Assembly: GCA_028281765.1 (NCBI GenBank)
Contig: JANQJF010000036.1
Location: forward strand, 24,814-88,813
DNA: 64,000 nucleotides
Reading direction: 5' to 3'
Origin: Planctomycetota bacterium
GTDB taxonomy: Bacteria > Planctomycetota > UBA1135 > UBA2386
Shown: positions 35,070 to 44,219 of the stretch, in pieces
Position numbering within the stretch: position 1 is the first letter of the stretch
How the letters are laid out: every line of letters starts with the position of its first letter
The notes under the pieces: generated by a model
What the model was told of the DNA's origin: nothing
What the model saw: the letters and a program-made list of their open reading frames with translations, nothing else
Databases searched by the model: none
Position numbers and translations under genes: made by a program

Positions 35070-36314
35070 ATGACCTGCATCGAAGCCCAGCCCATCCGGA
35101 CGCCTTCCGCCGCTCCCGACGCGGCGATCGGGTTCCTCGTGCGACTCGCGACCGCGCTCCACCGGTTCGGCGTGCCGTCGAACCGGTGCGAGCCGTTGCT
35201 CGCGCAGGTCGCGGCGCGCATCGGTCTGTCCGGCACGTTCCTCGTCGCGCCGACCTCGATCCAGATGTCGTTCGAAACGGACTCCGGGCCGATCACGCGA
35301 TTCGCGAGGGTCGAGCCCGGCAGTGACGACCTCGGCAAGCTCGCGGCGCTCGATGCGCTCGCGGCGGAGCTCGTCGCGGGTCGGGTCGACCTCGCCACGG
35401 CCGAATGGCAGCTCGACGCGATTCTGTGCGCGCCGTCCCGGTTTCCGGTCGCGCTCGAGGTGTTCGCGTTCGGGTGGACGTCCGCGATCGCGGCACGTTG
35501 CTTCGGCGGTGGCGCGGTCGAAGTCGCGAGCGGTGGGGTCGCCGGGCTCGCGATCGGTGGACTGCTCGCGTGGTCGCAACGTCGGCCCGCGGTCGCGCCG
35601 ATCCTCGAAGGCCTCGCCGCATTCCTGATCGCGTTCGCCGTCGGCGTCGCGGTCGCGTGCGGGTTCCCGGTGTCGACGGACGTCACGGTGCTCGCCGGGC
35701 TCATCGTGCTGTTGCCCGGACTCAGCCTGACGGTCGCCGTGACCGAGCTCGCGACGCGTCACCTCGCGTCGGGCGTGGCGCGACTCGCGGCGACCGCCGT
35801 GTCGTTCGGCGCGCTGGGCTTCGGCGTCATGCTCGCGCGTCGCTGCATCGACATCGCGTTCGGCGGGTTCGACCCGATCACGCCGGAGCCGCTGCCGGAG
35901 TGGACGCTGTGGTTCGCGTGTGCGCTCGCACCCTGGGGATTCGCCGTGATCTTGAAGGCGGCCCCGCGCGACATGCTCGCGATCGCTTGCAGCGCACCGC
36001 TCGCGTTCGCCGGTGCGCGACTCGGTGCGGTCGGGCTCGGTCCCGAGATGGGAGCGTTCGTCGGCTCGGTCGCGGTGACGGTCACGAGCAACCTGCTCGC
36101 ACGATTCCGTCAGCGTCCCGCGAGCGTGACGCTCGTGCCCGGGATCCTGATGCTCGTGCCCGGCGCACTCGGATTTCGCAGCTTCGCGTCGATGATCTCG
36201 CAGGACGTCGTGCTCGGGCTGGAGGCCGCCGCGCAAATGGCGACGGTCGCGATTGCGCTCGTCGGCGGGATGCTGCTCGCCAACGTTGTCGTGCCGGCGC
36301 GGCGGGCGTTGTAG
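35070..36314 (+). CDS. Threonine/serine exporter (ThrE family)
   Basis: 414 residues. An N-terminal cytoplasmic domain (about 15-135; VRLATALHRFGVPSNRCE and the region around FARVEPGS) is followed by about ten hydrophobic helices, matching single-chain ThrE, in which the ThrE and ThrE_2 (YjjP/YjjB-like) halves are fused. It exports Thr, Ser and perhaps other small amino acids by proton antiport. The divergent Lrp-type gene with its palindromic site probably controls it. Convergent with the TAXI gene across a strong hairpin. Confidence 0.88.
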   Translation: MTCIEAQPIRTPSAAPDAAIGFLVRLATALHRFGVPSNRCEPLLAQVAARIGLSGTFLVAPTSIQMSFETDSGPITRFARVEPGSDDLGKLAALDALAAELVAGRVDLATAEWQLDAILCAPSRFPVALEVFAFGWTSAIAARCFGGGAVEVASGGVAGLAIGGLLAWSQRRPAVAPILEGLAAFLIAFAVGVAVACGFPVSTDVTVLAGLIVLLPGLSLTVAVTELATRHLASGVARLAATAVSFGALGFGVMLARRCIDIAFGGFDPITPEPLPEWTLWFACALAPWGFAVILKAAPRDMLAIACSAPLAFAGARLGAVGLGPEMGAFVGSVAVTVTSNLLARFRQRPASVTLVPGILMLVPGALGFRSFASMISQDVVLGLEAAAQMATVAIALVGGMLLANVVVPARRAL

Positions 36315-36333
36315 GTCAGGCGCTGATTCGGGC

Positions 36334-36368
36334 GCGGGAGTGGGGCGGGGTTCGCACCCCGCTCCCGC
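36334..36368. terminator. Hairpin between convergent ThrE and TAXI genes
   Basis: Stem GCGGGGT / ACCCCGC around a TCGC loop, extended after a 5-nt bulge by GCGGGA / TCCCGC. Sits 20 nt after the ThrE stop and 18 nt from the stop of the opposite gene. No T tract, so probably a bidirectional or Rho-assisted terminator. Confidence 0.5.
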
Positions 36369-36385
36369 GACCCGCTCCCCGCCGC

Positions 36386-37678
36386 CTACTTCGCGAACTT
36401 GTCCCGCATGTACTTCAAATGCATCCGCAAATCGTACTCATCATGCCGGAAGCTCGAAGGCACCCGAATATTGTCCTCGACTTCCTTCGACAACGCCTCG
36501 AGCTCCTTCACCGCCTGCGCACGCGTCGCGTCGTCGTCCGCGGCGAACGCGACCTCTTCGATCCGATCGAGGTCGTCGTACCACCGGTAGATGCGACGTC
36601 GCATGATCGTCTTGTAGATCGCCGGTGCGATCCTCATGACCGGGATCATCAGCGTGATCAGCGGGATCGCGAGCACGATGAGGCGCTTGATCAGTGCCGC
36701 AAGCCAGAACGGCAGGTAGCGCGACAAGAACGACGGGCCGGACCGGAAGTAGTCGGCCGCCGACTCGTGGATCGGGAACTCGACGAAGTCCGGCGACGGG
36801 AATTCGCCGCCTTGCTCGAGCAGCTGTCGGCCCGAGTGGAGCTCACTCGCCACCCGCGAGAACAGCTCGACCATCGCCGGGTGCAGATCCGCGCGGCACA
36901 CCGCGGTCGCGAGCGTCGACAGGACGACGATGTCGCGCGCCGGGATGTTGCGCCGCAGGTCGAGCATGCCTTCCGGGATCGTGATGTCCTTGATGAACAG
37001 GACGTTCCGTGCGTAGGCCCGGTGGCGGCGGATGTTCACGAGGAGCGTTTCCGGCGCCTCGATCAATCGGCGAATCGCCGAGGCGGTCGGGGACGCGACG
37101 AAGAACGCGATGTCGAGTTCGCCGGCGAGCAACGCGTCGGCCGACGCGGTCATCGACAGCTCGCGGAATGTCGTGCCGTCTTTCCCGTCTTCGATACGGT
37201 TGATTCCGAGCAGCTGTTCGACAACCGCCTGCGTGCCGCTGCTCGGCGCGCCGATACCGAGTCGCTTGCCGCGCATCTGCTCGAAGCGATCGATCGGTTC
37301 CGCGCCGGTCGAAAAGATCCACAGCGGCTCGTAGTAGAGACTCGCGATGCCGCGGAGCTTGTCGGGGTCCTTCGCCGCCTCGTGCGTGCCGCTCTGCACG
37401 AACCCGATGTCGGCCTTGCCGGCGTCGAGCAGTTCGAGGTTCGCGAGCGAGCCCGCCGTTTCGAGCACCTCGACGTCGACGCCTTCGGCCTTCAGCTTCT
37501 CCGCGTAGCGCCGCGCGAACGAGTAGTAGGCGCCATCCTGCGCGCCGGCGGCGAGCACGATGCTGGTCGGCGGCGACGGCGCGTAGGTCATCGCGATCGC
37601 GACGCCGGCGATGACGATCAGCGCGGCGCCGATCCAGATGTAGGTGAGGAGTCGATTCGACTTGCTGCGGCGGCTCAT
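36386..37678 (-). CDS. TAXI-type substrate-binding protein with membrane-spanning C-terminus
   Basis: 430 residues from the ATG at 37678 (MSRRSKSN); a start 36 nt upstream is possible. An N-terminal anchor helix (LLTYIWIGAALIVIAGVAIA) is followed by the TAXI/TRAP periplasmic-binding fold (IVLAAGAQDGAYYSFARRYA, KADIGFVQSGTHEA, FEQMRGKRLGIGAPSSGTQ). Around residue 325 a second hydrophobic stretch (LAALIKRLIVLAIPLITLMI) leads to a cytoplasmic, coiled-coil-like tail. No TRAP permease gene is nearby. TAXI proteins with this extra tail may work as membrane-bound ligand sensors rather than transporter subunits; that role is an inference. Confidence 0.8.
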   Translation of the reverse strand: MSRRSKSNRLLTYIWIGAALIVIAGVAIAMTYAPSPPTSIVLAAGAQDGAYYSFARRYAEKLKAEGVDVEVLETAGSLANLELLDAGKADIGFVQSGTHEAAKDPDKLRGIASLYYEPLWIFSTGAEPIDRFEQMRGKRLGIGAPSSGTQAVVEQLLGINRIEDGKDGTTFRELSMTASADALLAGELDIAFFVASPTASAIRRLIEAPETLLVNIRRHRAYARNVLFIKDITIPEGMLDLRRNIPARDIVVLSTLATAVCRADLHPAMVELFSRVASELHSGRQLLEQGGEFPSPDFVEFPIHESAADYFRSGPSFLSRYLPFWLAALIKRLIVLAIPLITLMIPVMRIAPAIYKTIMRRRIYRWYDDLDRIEEVAFAADDDATRAQAVKELEALSKEVEDNIRVPSSFRHDEYDLRMHLKYMRDKFAK

Positions 37679-37749
37679 GGTGGCGGGGCGAGGTAGGGTG
37701 GCCGCACAGAACAATCCCCCCGAGCCGGGCTGTCAACGCCCGGATCGAT

Positions 37750-37935
37750 TCACTCGAGCGCGGCTCGCACGACGGCGGTTTCGTCGCTCAGGAACTCGAC
37801 CTGCAGGACGTTCGGGCAGCAACAGACCGGGCAGTCCTCGACGTACTCCTGGGATCGTCCTGCCGAGCGGTCGACGGGGATCACGATCTCCTCGCCGCAC
37901 GAGTCGCAGATGTAGGAGGCTTCGCCGTCGTTCAT
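37750..37935 (-). CDS. CPXCG-motif cysteine-rich small protein
   Basis: 61 residues from the ATG at 37935, which overlaps the preceding methyltransferase stop (ATGA). The zinc-ribbon-like pattern CDSCGEE...SAGRSQEYVEDCPVCCCP is characteristic of the CPXCG family. Cysteine pairs probably hold one zinc ion. Function unknown. The coupling to the secreted methyltransferase gene by overlap suggests cotranslation. Confidence 0.85.
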   Translation of the reverse strand: MNDGEASYICDSCGEEIVIPVDRSAGRSQEYVEDCPVCCCPNVLQVEFLSDETAVVRAALE

Positions 37936-39134
37936 CGGGGCAGGGCGAACTCGAGCAGGTCGCAGAGCTGGTGCATGTGGACGATGTAGTCCGCGACGCA
38001 AATCGTCCCGTCGCGCGTCCAGCGCCCCTCGTCGTCCAGGGCATCGAGGGCCGCGCGCGCCGGGGCTACGAGGTCGGCGGGCTGTGTGCGCCTATTGGCG
38101 TCGCGAACGGCGCGCCACTCCGGCCACGCGGCGCGCTCGAGACCGGCGCCGCCGAGCAGCGCTCCGGTGATGTCGTCGATGGCGTCCGTCAACCACGGCT
38201 CTTCGACGAGGTCGTCGAGCTCCGTCAAGAACAGCAGCAGATGCGCGTCGCGATGCGTCGACTTGACGAGCCTGCGCGCGCAGCTGCAAGCCGCGTCGTA
38301 GTAGCGATCGTCCCCCGTGAGTCGGAACGCGCGGGCGAGCACGAGACCCAGAGCTGCACTCTCGGATCGCGGCGCGCCGACCGTCGCACCGGAGGCGCGT
38401 GCCATCGCTTGTCGCGCTTGCTGGGAGAGATCGTTGTCCGGTGCGCGTCCGAAGAACATCACGTGCTGCCACGGCAGCTCGTCGAACTGTTCGACGAGGC
38501 GGAACCCGTTCGGCACGAGCTCGCGGAGCACCTGCCGCTTGCTCATCTTGTGCAGCTTCTTGATCGGCACCTTCGGGTCTTCGGCGCGGAACTCGACGAG
38601 CACGATGCGTCCGTCGGAACTCAGGCTGTCGCGCAGGGCGCGGAGCGTCTCCTCGGGATGGGACAGCTCGTGGTAGACGTCGACGAGGAGCGCGAGATCG
38701 ACCTTGCCACGTGGAAGCTTCGGATCCGTCTCCGTGCCGAGGATCGTCTCGACCCGGCCTTCGAGACCCTCGCGCGCGGCGCGCTTCTCGAGCAGCGTCA
38801 GCATCTGCTTCTGGATGTCGACGGCGAGCACCTTCGTATCCGGTCCGACGAGTCGACAGATCGGCAGCGTGTAGAAGCCGTTACCCGACCCGAAGTCGCA
38901 CACGACGTCTCCGCGCTCGATGCCGAGACACTCGAGGAGCGTCGAGCACTCTTCCTCGCGTTCGCGGGACTCGCGGATCAGCCACGGCGCGCCGAGGTAG
39001 TGCATCGTCTGCGCGATCGTGCGGCCCTTGTATGTGCGAGGCGGCTTGACCTCGACCGGGCGGCGCGGGTCGGATTGCGCGGTCGCCATCGTGGCGAGCG
39101 CGAGGACGAAGCAGTGGATGCGGAGTCGCGACAC
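37932..39134 (-). CDS. Secreted class I SAM-dependent methyltransferase
   Basis: 400 residues. The methyltransferase core shows motif I VVCDFGSGNGFYTLPIC, the acidic AVDIQKQML and motif IV ALLVDVYHELSHPEE. A hydrophobic N-terminus (MSRLRIHCFVLALATMATAQ) with an AQ cleavage site looks like a signal peptide, odd for an enzyme that needs cytoplasmic SAM. The C-terminal about 170 residues (from ARASGATVGAPRSE) form a separate helical domain of unknown role. Its ATG is only 20 nt from the divergent SGNH hydrolase start. Confidence 0.83.
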   Translation of the reverse strand: MSRLRIHCFVLALATMATAQSDPRRPVEVKPPRTYKGRTIAQTMHYLGAPWLIRESREREEECSTLLECLGIERGDVVCDFGSGNGFYTLPICRLVGPDTKVLAVDIQKQMLTLLEKRAAREGLEGRVETILGTETDPKLPRGKVDLALLVDVYHELSHPEETLRALRDSLSSDGRIVLVEFRAEDPKVPIKKLHKMSKRQVLRELVPNGFRLVEQFDELPWQHVMFFGRAPDNDLSQQARQAMARASGATVGAPRSESAALGLVLARAFRLTGDDRYYDAACSCARRLVKSTHRDAHLLLFLTELDDLVEEPWLTDAIDDITGALLGGAGLERAAWPEWRAVRDANRRTQPADLVAPARAALDALDDEGRWTRDGTICVADYIVHMHQLCDLLEFALPR

Positions 39135-39154
39135 GAGGCACTAGGATACTCGGC

Positions 39155-39988
39155 ATGCGCCAACCCTGGATCTGGATCTGTGCCTTCGTCGCTGGCGCGT
39201 GCAGCGTCCCGGGGGACGGCACCAACGGAGAAGTCGACGCCGCGGCGACGATCAGCGAGTCGGGTGTGTCGATCGCTGCGGACGAGTTCTTCCGCACGAC
39301 GCGTCCGGTGCAGTCGACCGAGGACCGCGCGGCGGCCGCCGGATGGGGGACCGGGACTTGGCGCGATCAGCACGATGCGATCAATCGCATCGGCGAGAGT
39401 GGCCCGCTCGATCTCGTGTTCCTCGGCGATTCGATCACGCAGAGCTGGGGTGGCCCGGGTCGCAAAGTCGGCGCCCCCGCGTCCGCGGTGTGGGACGAGT
39501 TCTTCGGCGCCAAGCGCGCCGCGAACTTCGGCATCTCGGGCGACCGCACCCAGCACGTGCTCTGGCGCATCCAGAACGGCAATTTCGATCGCATCGCCCC
39601 GAAGCTGATCGTGTTGATGATCGGCACGAACAACCTGCGGCACGACAGCCCCGAGGCGATCGCGCGCGGAACCGTGCAGGTTGTCGCCGACCTCGTGCAG
39701 AAGTGTCCGACCTCGAACGTGCTCGTCTGCTCCGTCTTGCGTGGCAAAGACGACACGGATCCGCTTCGCGTGAAGGCGCGGAAGCTCAACGAGCTCGTCG
39801 AGCGGCGCATCCGCGGCATCTCGATCGACGACCGCGTGCACTTCGCCGATCTCGAGTCCGTGTTCTACGACGAGAAGGGCGTCGCAGACGCGAAGCTCAT
39901 GCGCGGCGACTTCGTGCACTTCCAGGTCGCCGGCTATCGGGCGTGGGCGCAGGCGGTCGCGCCGCTGGTGCGCGAGCTCGGGATCTGA
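39155..39988 (+). CDS. SGNH/GDSL hydrolase (PAF-acetylhydrolase-like)
   Basis: 277 residues with an N-terminal export signal that may be a lipoprotein signal (WICAFVAGAC). SGNH blocks: block I VFLGDSITQSWGG with the nucleophilic Ser, block II FGISGDRTQHVLWR (Gly), block III IVLMIGTNNLRH (Asn) and block V GDFVHF with catalytic Asp and His. This matches the beta/gamma subunit-type esterases expanded in planctomycetes, which deacetylate carbohydrates or lipids. Monocistronic or followed by the next small gene. Confidence 0.88.
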   Translation: MRQPWIWICAFVAGACSVPGDGTNGEVDAAATISESGVSIAADEFFRTTRPVQSTEDRAAAAGWGTGTWRDQHDAINRIGESGPLDLVFLGDSITQSWGGPGRKVGAPASAVWDEFFGAKRAANFGISGDRTQHVLWRIQNGNFDRIAPKLIVLMIGTNNLRHDSPEAIARGTVQVVADLVQKCPTSNVLVCSVLRGKDDTDPLRVKARKLNELVERRIRGISIDDRVHFADLESVFYDEKGVADAKLMRGDFVHFQVAGYRAWAQAVAPLVRELGI

Positions 39989-40012
39989 TAGTTGGGAAAC
40001 GTTCCGACACGG

Positions 40013-40441
40013 ATGACGGTGGGCGGAGTAGCACGAGTCACGATTGGGGCAACCGCTGGCCTCGTGCTGTTGGTCTTCCTCAAGATCATGATTCTCGGCT
40101 ACGAAGATCAGTCCACGTTCTCGTGCTCGGACGACACCTCACCCATCAGAGCCCGGCTAGAGGAAAGGAAGCACTCACGCTTCTTCCAAAGATGGTGGAA
40201 CCTCATTCTGGAACCAGACACCGCGCGACTTGAGCCCGAGGGGTCTATCGTCCTGATACTCAGCGAGTGGCGATCTCGAGACCTCAGGAAGGACCTATCG
40301 CGCGGTCCTTTGCGCCTCCATCAGAGCTCGGATCACACCGACTTCAAGGACTACGGTACCGGCGTCACAGGCCCGAGACCCCCCAAACAAATCAGGATAG
40401 AGATCGGTTCGCGGGTGCTTCTGTATGAGCGAAACCGTTGA
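40013..40441 (+). CDS. Hypothetical membrane-anchored protein
   Basis: 142 residues from the ATG at 40013; a TTG 21 nt upstream is also in frame. One N-terminal helix (VTIGATAGLVLLVFLKIMIL) is followed by a charged domain with no motif I recognise. Codon use is less GC-biased than in neighbouring genes, which may mean recent acquisition. It starts about 25 nt after the SGNH hydrolase. Confidence 0.5.
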   Translation: MTVGGVARVTIGATAGLVLLVFLKIMILGYEDQSTFSCSDDTSPIRARLEERKHSRFFQRWWNLILEPDTARLEPEGSIVLILSEWRSRDLRKDLSRGPLRLHQSSDHTDFKDYGTGVTGPRPPKQIRIEIGSRVLLYERNR

Positions 40442-40527
40442 CCGAGCATCGCCTGCACCGCGTCGTTGATCGCGCGCAGCACCGCCGCGACTCTTTCTCG
40501 TCTCTGCGATGAGCGAAGAAGCGGGGT

Positions 40528-40548
40528 TCATCCCGGGCGGCGGGATGA
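40528..40548 (-). terminator. Hairpin downstream of the cupin gene
   Basis: Perfect 8-nt arms TCATCCCG / CGGGATGA around GGCGG, 16 nt beyond the cupin stop and 87 nt beyond the stop of the opposing gene, so it may serve both. Confidence 0.5.
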
Positions 40549-40563
40549 TCGATTCAGTCTGAC

Positions 40564-41076
40564 TCACCCCTCGTCGTGCAGGTCGAGGATCTTCGGCCGG
40601 TCGGGTTCGCCGTCCATGTAGTCCGTCTGCGTGATGCGGCCGATCTGCTGAATCCCGCGCGCGAAGACCTTGCCGGTATCGGGGTAGACGCAGACTTCCT
40701 CGGGGTCGTGCCGGCCGATTGCGAGGTAGGCGAAGTCCTCGTCGAACGGGTTCGCGAGCTGGTGCGCGTTGCCGGTGCCGTGCGGACAGGACACGCAGTC
40801 GCCGGGCCGTAGCTCGCGCAGCGGCTCGTCGCCGTAGCGCAGCACGCCGCGGCCCTCGAGCACGTAGAACACCTCGTCCTCGAGCCTGTGGCTGTGGAAC
40901 GGCACGGCCGCATGCCCCGGCGGAATCACCATGCGGTTGACGCCGAGTTCGCCGCCGAGCGGGCGCATCGCCGGCGTGAGCACCTGGAACTTGGCGCCCC
41001 ATTGGCCGCGGGCGGGACGCTCGTGCGCGGGCGCATCATCGACGTTGATGACGCGGTCGGGGGTTTCGTCGGTCAT
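40564..41076 (-). CDS. Cupin domain protein
   Basis: 170 residues from the ATG at 41076. The two cupin motifs are clear: PFHSHRLEDEVFYVLEGRG with metal-binding His, His and Glu, and a second motif SCPHGTGNAHQLANP with the distal His. Single-domain cupins of this type bind a metal and serve as isomerases, dioxygenases or sugar-binding proteins. Divergent from the GST gene, 62 nt away. Confidence 0.85.
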   Translation of the reverse strand: MTDETPDRVINVDDAPAHERPARGQWGAKFQVLTPAMRPLGGELGVNRMVIPPGHAAVPFHSHRLEDEVFYVLEGRGVLRYGDEPLRELRPGDCVSCPHGTGNAHQLANPFDEDFAYLAIGRHDPEEVCVYPDTGKVFARGIQQIGRITQTDYMDGEPDRPKILDLHDEG

Positions 41077-41138
41077 GCGGTGAGGATAGGCGACGCCGCG
41101 GTATCGTGCCGGCACTTCTCCGCAACGAAGAGACCCCC

Positions 41139-41732
41139 ATGTCCAAGGCCATCGTCGTCCACGGATTCGAAACGTCGAACAACTTCAAGGTCCGAGTCGC
41201 GCTCGGCTACAAAGGGCTCGACTACGAGTTCCGCACGATCGATCCGTCGGATCGCGAGACGATCGTGAAGCTGAGCGGCCAACACCTGACGCCGGTGCTC
41301 GAGCACGACGGGCGCGTGCTCTGTGACTCGGCCGCGATCCTGCGCTACCTCGATCTCAACTTCCCCGACACGCCGAAGCTGCTCGGCACCAGTCTCGCCG
41401 AGCAGTGGGAGATCGAAGACTGGGAGATGTTCACGCGGACGAAGCTCGCGGGGCCGATGCTCGCGATCGTGCATCGGCGCGTGACCGGGCAGGAGGTGGA
41501 GGAGGAGCTCGTCGCGCGGTGCGCGGACGACTTCGATCATGCGGCGCAGGAGCTGGGCGCGCAGCTCGGCGAACGGGAGTGGCTCGTCGGTGACGCGATG
41601 AGCGTCGCGGACGTGTCGGCCGGCGCGATCCTCGCGCGCGTGTGCGCGGCGAAGCCGTTCGAACTGCGTGGTTCGGTCGATGCGCTGCGGAGCTATCAGG
41701 ATCGCGTCATGCAATACGACGCGGGCGCTTGA
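41139..41732 (+). CDS. Glutathione S-transferase family protein
   Basis: 197 residues from the ATG at 41139. N-terminal thioredoxin-like domain (VVHGFETSNNFKVRVALGYK) with the cis-Pro motif LTPVLEHDG and the glutathione-binding CDSAAILRYLD, then an all-helical C-terminal domain including GEREWLVGDAMSVADVSAGAIL. The active-site residue is Ser or Asn rather than Tyr, as in theta/beta-like bacterial GSTs. Probable detoxification enzyme; substrate unknown. Confidence 0.87.
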   Translation: MSKAIVVHGFETSNNFKVRVALGYKGLDYEFRTIDPSDRETIVKLSGQHLTPVLEHDGRVLCDSAAILRYLDLNFPDTPKLLGTSLAEQWEIEDWEMFTRTKLAGPMLAIVHRRVTGQEVEEELVARCADDFDHAAQELGAQLGEREWLVGDAMSVADVSAGAILARVCAAKPFELRGSVDALRSYQDRVMQYDAGA

Positions 41733-41738
41733 CGCGCG

Positions 41739-42932
41739 CTACTTGCCTGCGTTCTCGTCGTGTTTCGGAATGAGCCGGTAGTGCGACTGCAGCGCGAGCG
41801 TGCAGAGCGCGGTCATCTGCACCTTGCCGAGCGACTTCTCCCGAGACGCGGGCGGATCCCAGGATCCGTCACCGTTCTGCGCCTTGACGACGGAGCCGAG
41901 GCAGCGCGACCACGGCTTCCACTTGTCGGGTGCGCAGGTTCGGACGAGTGTCGCCGCGACGAAGAGGTACTCGGGATCGTCGATCGCGAACTCGAGCGGT
42001 GGTTGCGCGACGACGGCGTCGATCGCTTTCCGGAACTCGGCGACGTCTTGGCCGAGTGACCAGCGGGACAATGCGATCGCCGCGGTCGCCGCGAGTCCGT
42101 GATTGGCGGGCGTCCGTTCGAGCGTTCGGCCGTTCCATTGCCAGGCGATCTCGCGCTTTGCCAGGCCCGTGTCCCTGTCGGTCGCGCCGTCGAGGAACGC
42201 GAGCATGCGCGCCGTGTGGGCGTCGGCCGAGTTCTTGTCGAGGCGGAACGCGTCGGCACTCATGATCAGCATCGCGCCCCACGCGGTCGCGAACGCGTCG
42301 TCGAGCTTCGCGTCGGCCGTGAACTTCCAGCTGCCCTTTGGCGACGAACGCACGGCGCTCTCGGTCGCGAGCTTCGCGTTCTTCTTGAGGATCTTGTACT
42401 TCGAGAGTCCGTAGGCTTCCGACAACGCGGCGGCACCGAGGACCTGATCGATGTCGGCGACTTCGTGCTGCTTGTCCAGACGTCCGGTCGTGTCTTGAAG
42501 GCTCCGAAAATGGACCATCGAGCGGCGCACCTCGGACTTGTAGGCGCCGCTCCGCAGCGTGCTGCCGTCCCCGAGGAACGCGAGCGTCGCGAGCGCGGTC
42601 ACGCCGATAACGCGCGATTCATCGGGTTGGTCTTCGAGCCTCCAGAGCCCAGAAGCCGAGTCTTGTTGCGACTTCAGCCAGTCCAGTGCCTTTTTGATCG
42701 CGGCGGCGGTCGCCTCGTCCGCTTGCGCCTTGCGTTGGCGTGCGGGCGAGCGGCGTCCGAATTTTCCCCCGGCTCCGCTGCCGAGTCCGGGCGTGACGTT
42801 CCACGCCGAAGCGTCGAACGAGCTGCCCTTCTGCCCCTGTTTGGTCGGCTTTTGGTCTTGCGTGGCCGGCGGCTGGGCGCAGAGCGCGGACGACAGAGCG
42901 AGCGTCACGAGGAGTGAGCGTTGGACGATCAT
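41739..42932 (-). CDS. Secreted toroid protein (prenyltransferase/squalene-cyclase-like repeats)
   Basis: 397 residues from the ATG at 42932 with a signal peptide (LLVTLALSSALCAQPP). Repeats of the alpha/alpha-toroid type appear, for example AIKKALDWLKSQQDSASGLWRL and LGSVVKAQNGDGSWDPP, the latter being the QW-like motif of squalene cyclases. The catalytic DxDD motif of cyclases is not present, so this is a structural relative of unknown function, a class common in planctomycetes. The C-terminal toroid region of the anti-sigma fusion at 48.6 kb is similar. Confidence 0.75.
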   Translation of the reverse strand: MIVQRSLLVTLALSSALCAQPPATQDQKPTKQGQKGSSFDASAWNVTPGLGSGAGGKFGRRSPARQRKAQADEATAAAIKKALDWLKSQQDSASGLWRLEDQPDESRVIGVTALATLAFLGDGSTLRSGAYKSEVRRSMVHFRSLQDTTGRLDKQHEVADIDQVLGAAALSEAYGLSKYKILKKNAKLATESAVRSSPKGSWKFTADAKLDDAFATAWGAMLIMSADAFRLDKNSADAHTARMLAFLDGATDRDTGLAKREIAWQWNGRTLERTPANHGLAATAAIALSRWSLGQDVAEFRKAIDAVVAQPPLEFAIDDPEYLFVAATLVRTCAPDKWKPWSRCLGSVVKAQNGDGSWDPPASREKSLGKVQMTALCTLALQSHYRLIPKHDENAGK

Positions 42933-43004
42933 CGAAAGGGTCTCCGGTCGGATGCTACCACGAACGGCGGCGTTGCCGTGACCGCGCCGTCGTGAGTCGA
43001 TAGG

Positions 43005-44219
43005 GTGGAGCGGGTGAGTGAGGGTCCGCGATTGCCCGCACGAACCGTGCTGATGCTCGGATTCGTGGCCGTACTGATGCTGGCGCCGGTGACGATGCCG
43101 GTACCGGTGCTGCGTGGGCTCGTGCAGGACCGGTTCGGCGTCAGCGACTTCCTGACGTCGGCGTTCATGTCGATCAACATGATCGGTGCGATCTTGAGTG
43201 CGCCGCTCGCGGGCGCGTTGGCCGATCGCCTCGGGCGCCAGAAACTGCTGATCGTGATCGCGCTCTTGCTCGATGCCGCGGGCCTGTTTGCCCTCACGCT
43301 CGACGTGCCGTTCTGGGCGTTCATGGCGATCCGGTTCTTCGAGGGATGTGCGCACATCACGGCGCTGTCGCTGCTGCTGTCGATCGCGGGAGAGGCGTCA
43401 CGCGGCTCGGGTCGGACGCACGCGATGGGTGCCGTCGGCGGCGGGCTCACGCTCGGCGTGGCGATCGGGGCTCCGATCGGCGGTCGGCTCGGCACGATCG
43501 ACGCGCTCGCGCCGCTGCAGGTCGGTTCGATCATCCTCGTCTCTGCGGCTCTGCTCGCGTTCGTCGTCGTGCCGGATCGGGTCGGCTCGGCGCGGACGAG
43601 CCTGAAGCGCATCGGTTCGATCGCGCGCCGCGAGACCGCCGTGCTCGTGCCGTACGCGTTCGCGTTCGTCGACCGTTTCACGGTGGGGTTCTTCACGACG
43701 ACGTTCGTGCTGTACGCGAAGAACGTGCACGAGCTGCCGGTTGCGCGGATCGGCATGTTGCTCGGTCTGTTCCTCGGACCGTTCGCGCTCCTCGCGTATC
43801 CGTTCGCCCGAATCTCGGAGAAGACGTCGCGGATCGCGCTCGTCGCCGGCGGCAGCCTCGCGTACGGTGTCGCGGTTACGACGCTCGGGATGTGGAGCGT
43901 CCAGTCTCTACCGATTCTGATGGTCACGCTCGGCGTGATGTCCGCGGTGATGTTCGTGCCGTCGCTGCTCATGGTGACCGATCTCGCGCCGCCGGAGATC
44001 CGTTCGACCGCCCTTGGAGGGTTCAACGCAGCGGGATCGTTCGGGTTCATGGTCGGCCCGATCGTCGGCGGGGCGGTCAGCCAGCTGATCGGCGAAGCGA
44101 CGACGCCGCACACCGGCTACTCGGCGGCGTTCGTCGTCGCGGGCGGTGCGGAGATCGTGTGCGTGCTCGCCGCGTGGGCGTTCTTGCGGCGGCTCAAGGC
44201 GGCGGGGCGCCTGAGTTAG
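43005..44219 (+). CDS. Major facilitator superfamily transporter
   Basis: 404 residues, starting with GTG, with about twelve hydrophobic helices. The MFS signature between helices 2 and 3 reads GALADRLGRQKLL. Other MFS features include the GGLTLGVAIGAPIGGRL helix. Relatives are drug or small-metabolite exporters; the substrate is unknown. Divergent from the toroid gene with 72 nt between. Confidence 0.88.
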   Translation: MERVSEGPRLPARTVLMLGFVAVLMLAPVTMPVPVLRGLVQDRFGVSDFLTSAFMSINMIGAILSAPLAGALADRLGRQKLLIVIALLLDAAGLFALTLDVPFWAFMAIRFFEGCAHITALSLLLSIAGEASRGSGRTHAMGAVGGGLTLGVAIGAPIGGRLGTIDALAPLQVGSIILVSAALLAFVVVPDRVGSARTSLKRIGSIARRETAVLVPYAFAFVDRFTVGFFTTTFVLYAKNVHELPVARIGMLLGLFLGPFALLAYPFARISEKTSRIALVAGGSLAYGVAVTTLGMWSVQSLPILMVTLGVMSAVMFVPSLLMVTDLAPPEIRSTALGGFNAAGSFGFMVGPIVGGAVSQLIGEATTPHTGYSAAFVVAGGAEIVCVLAAWAFLRRLKAAGRLS

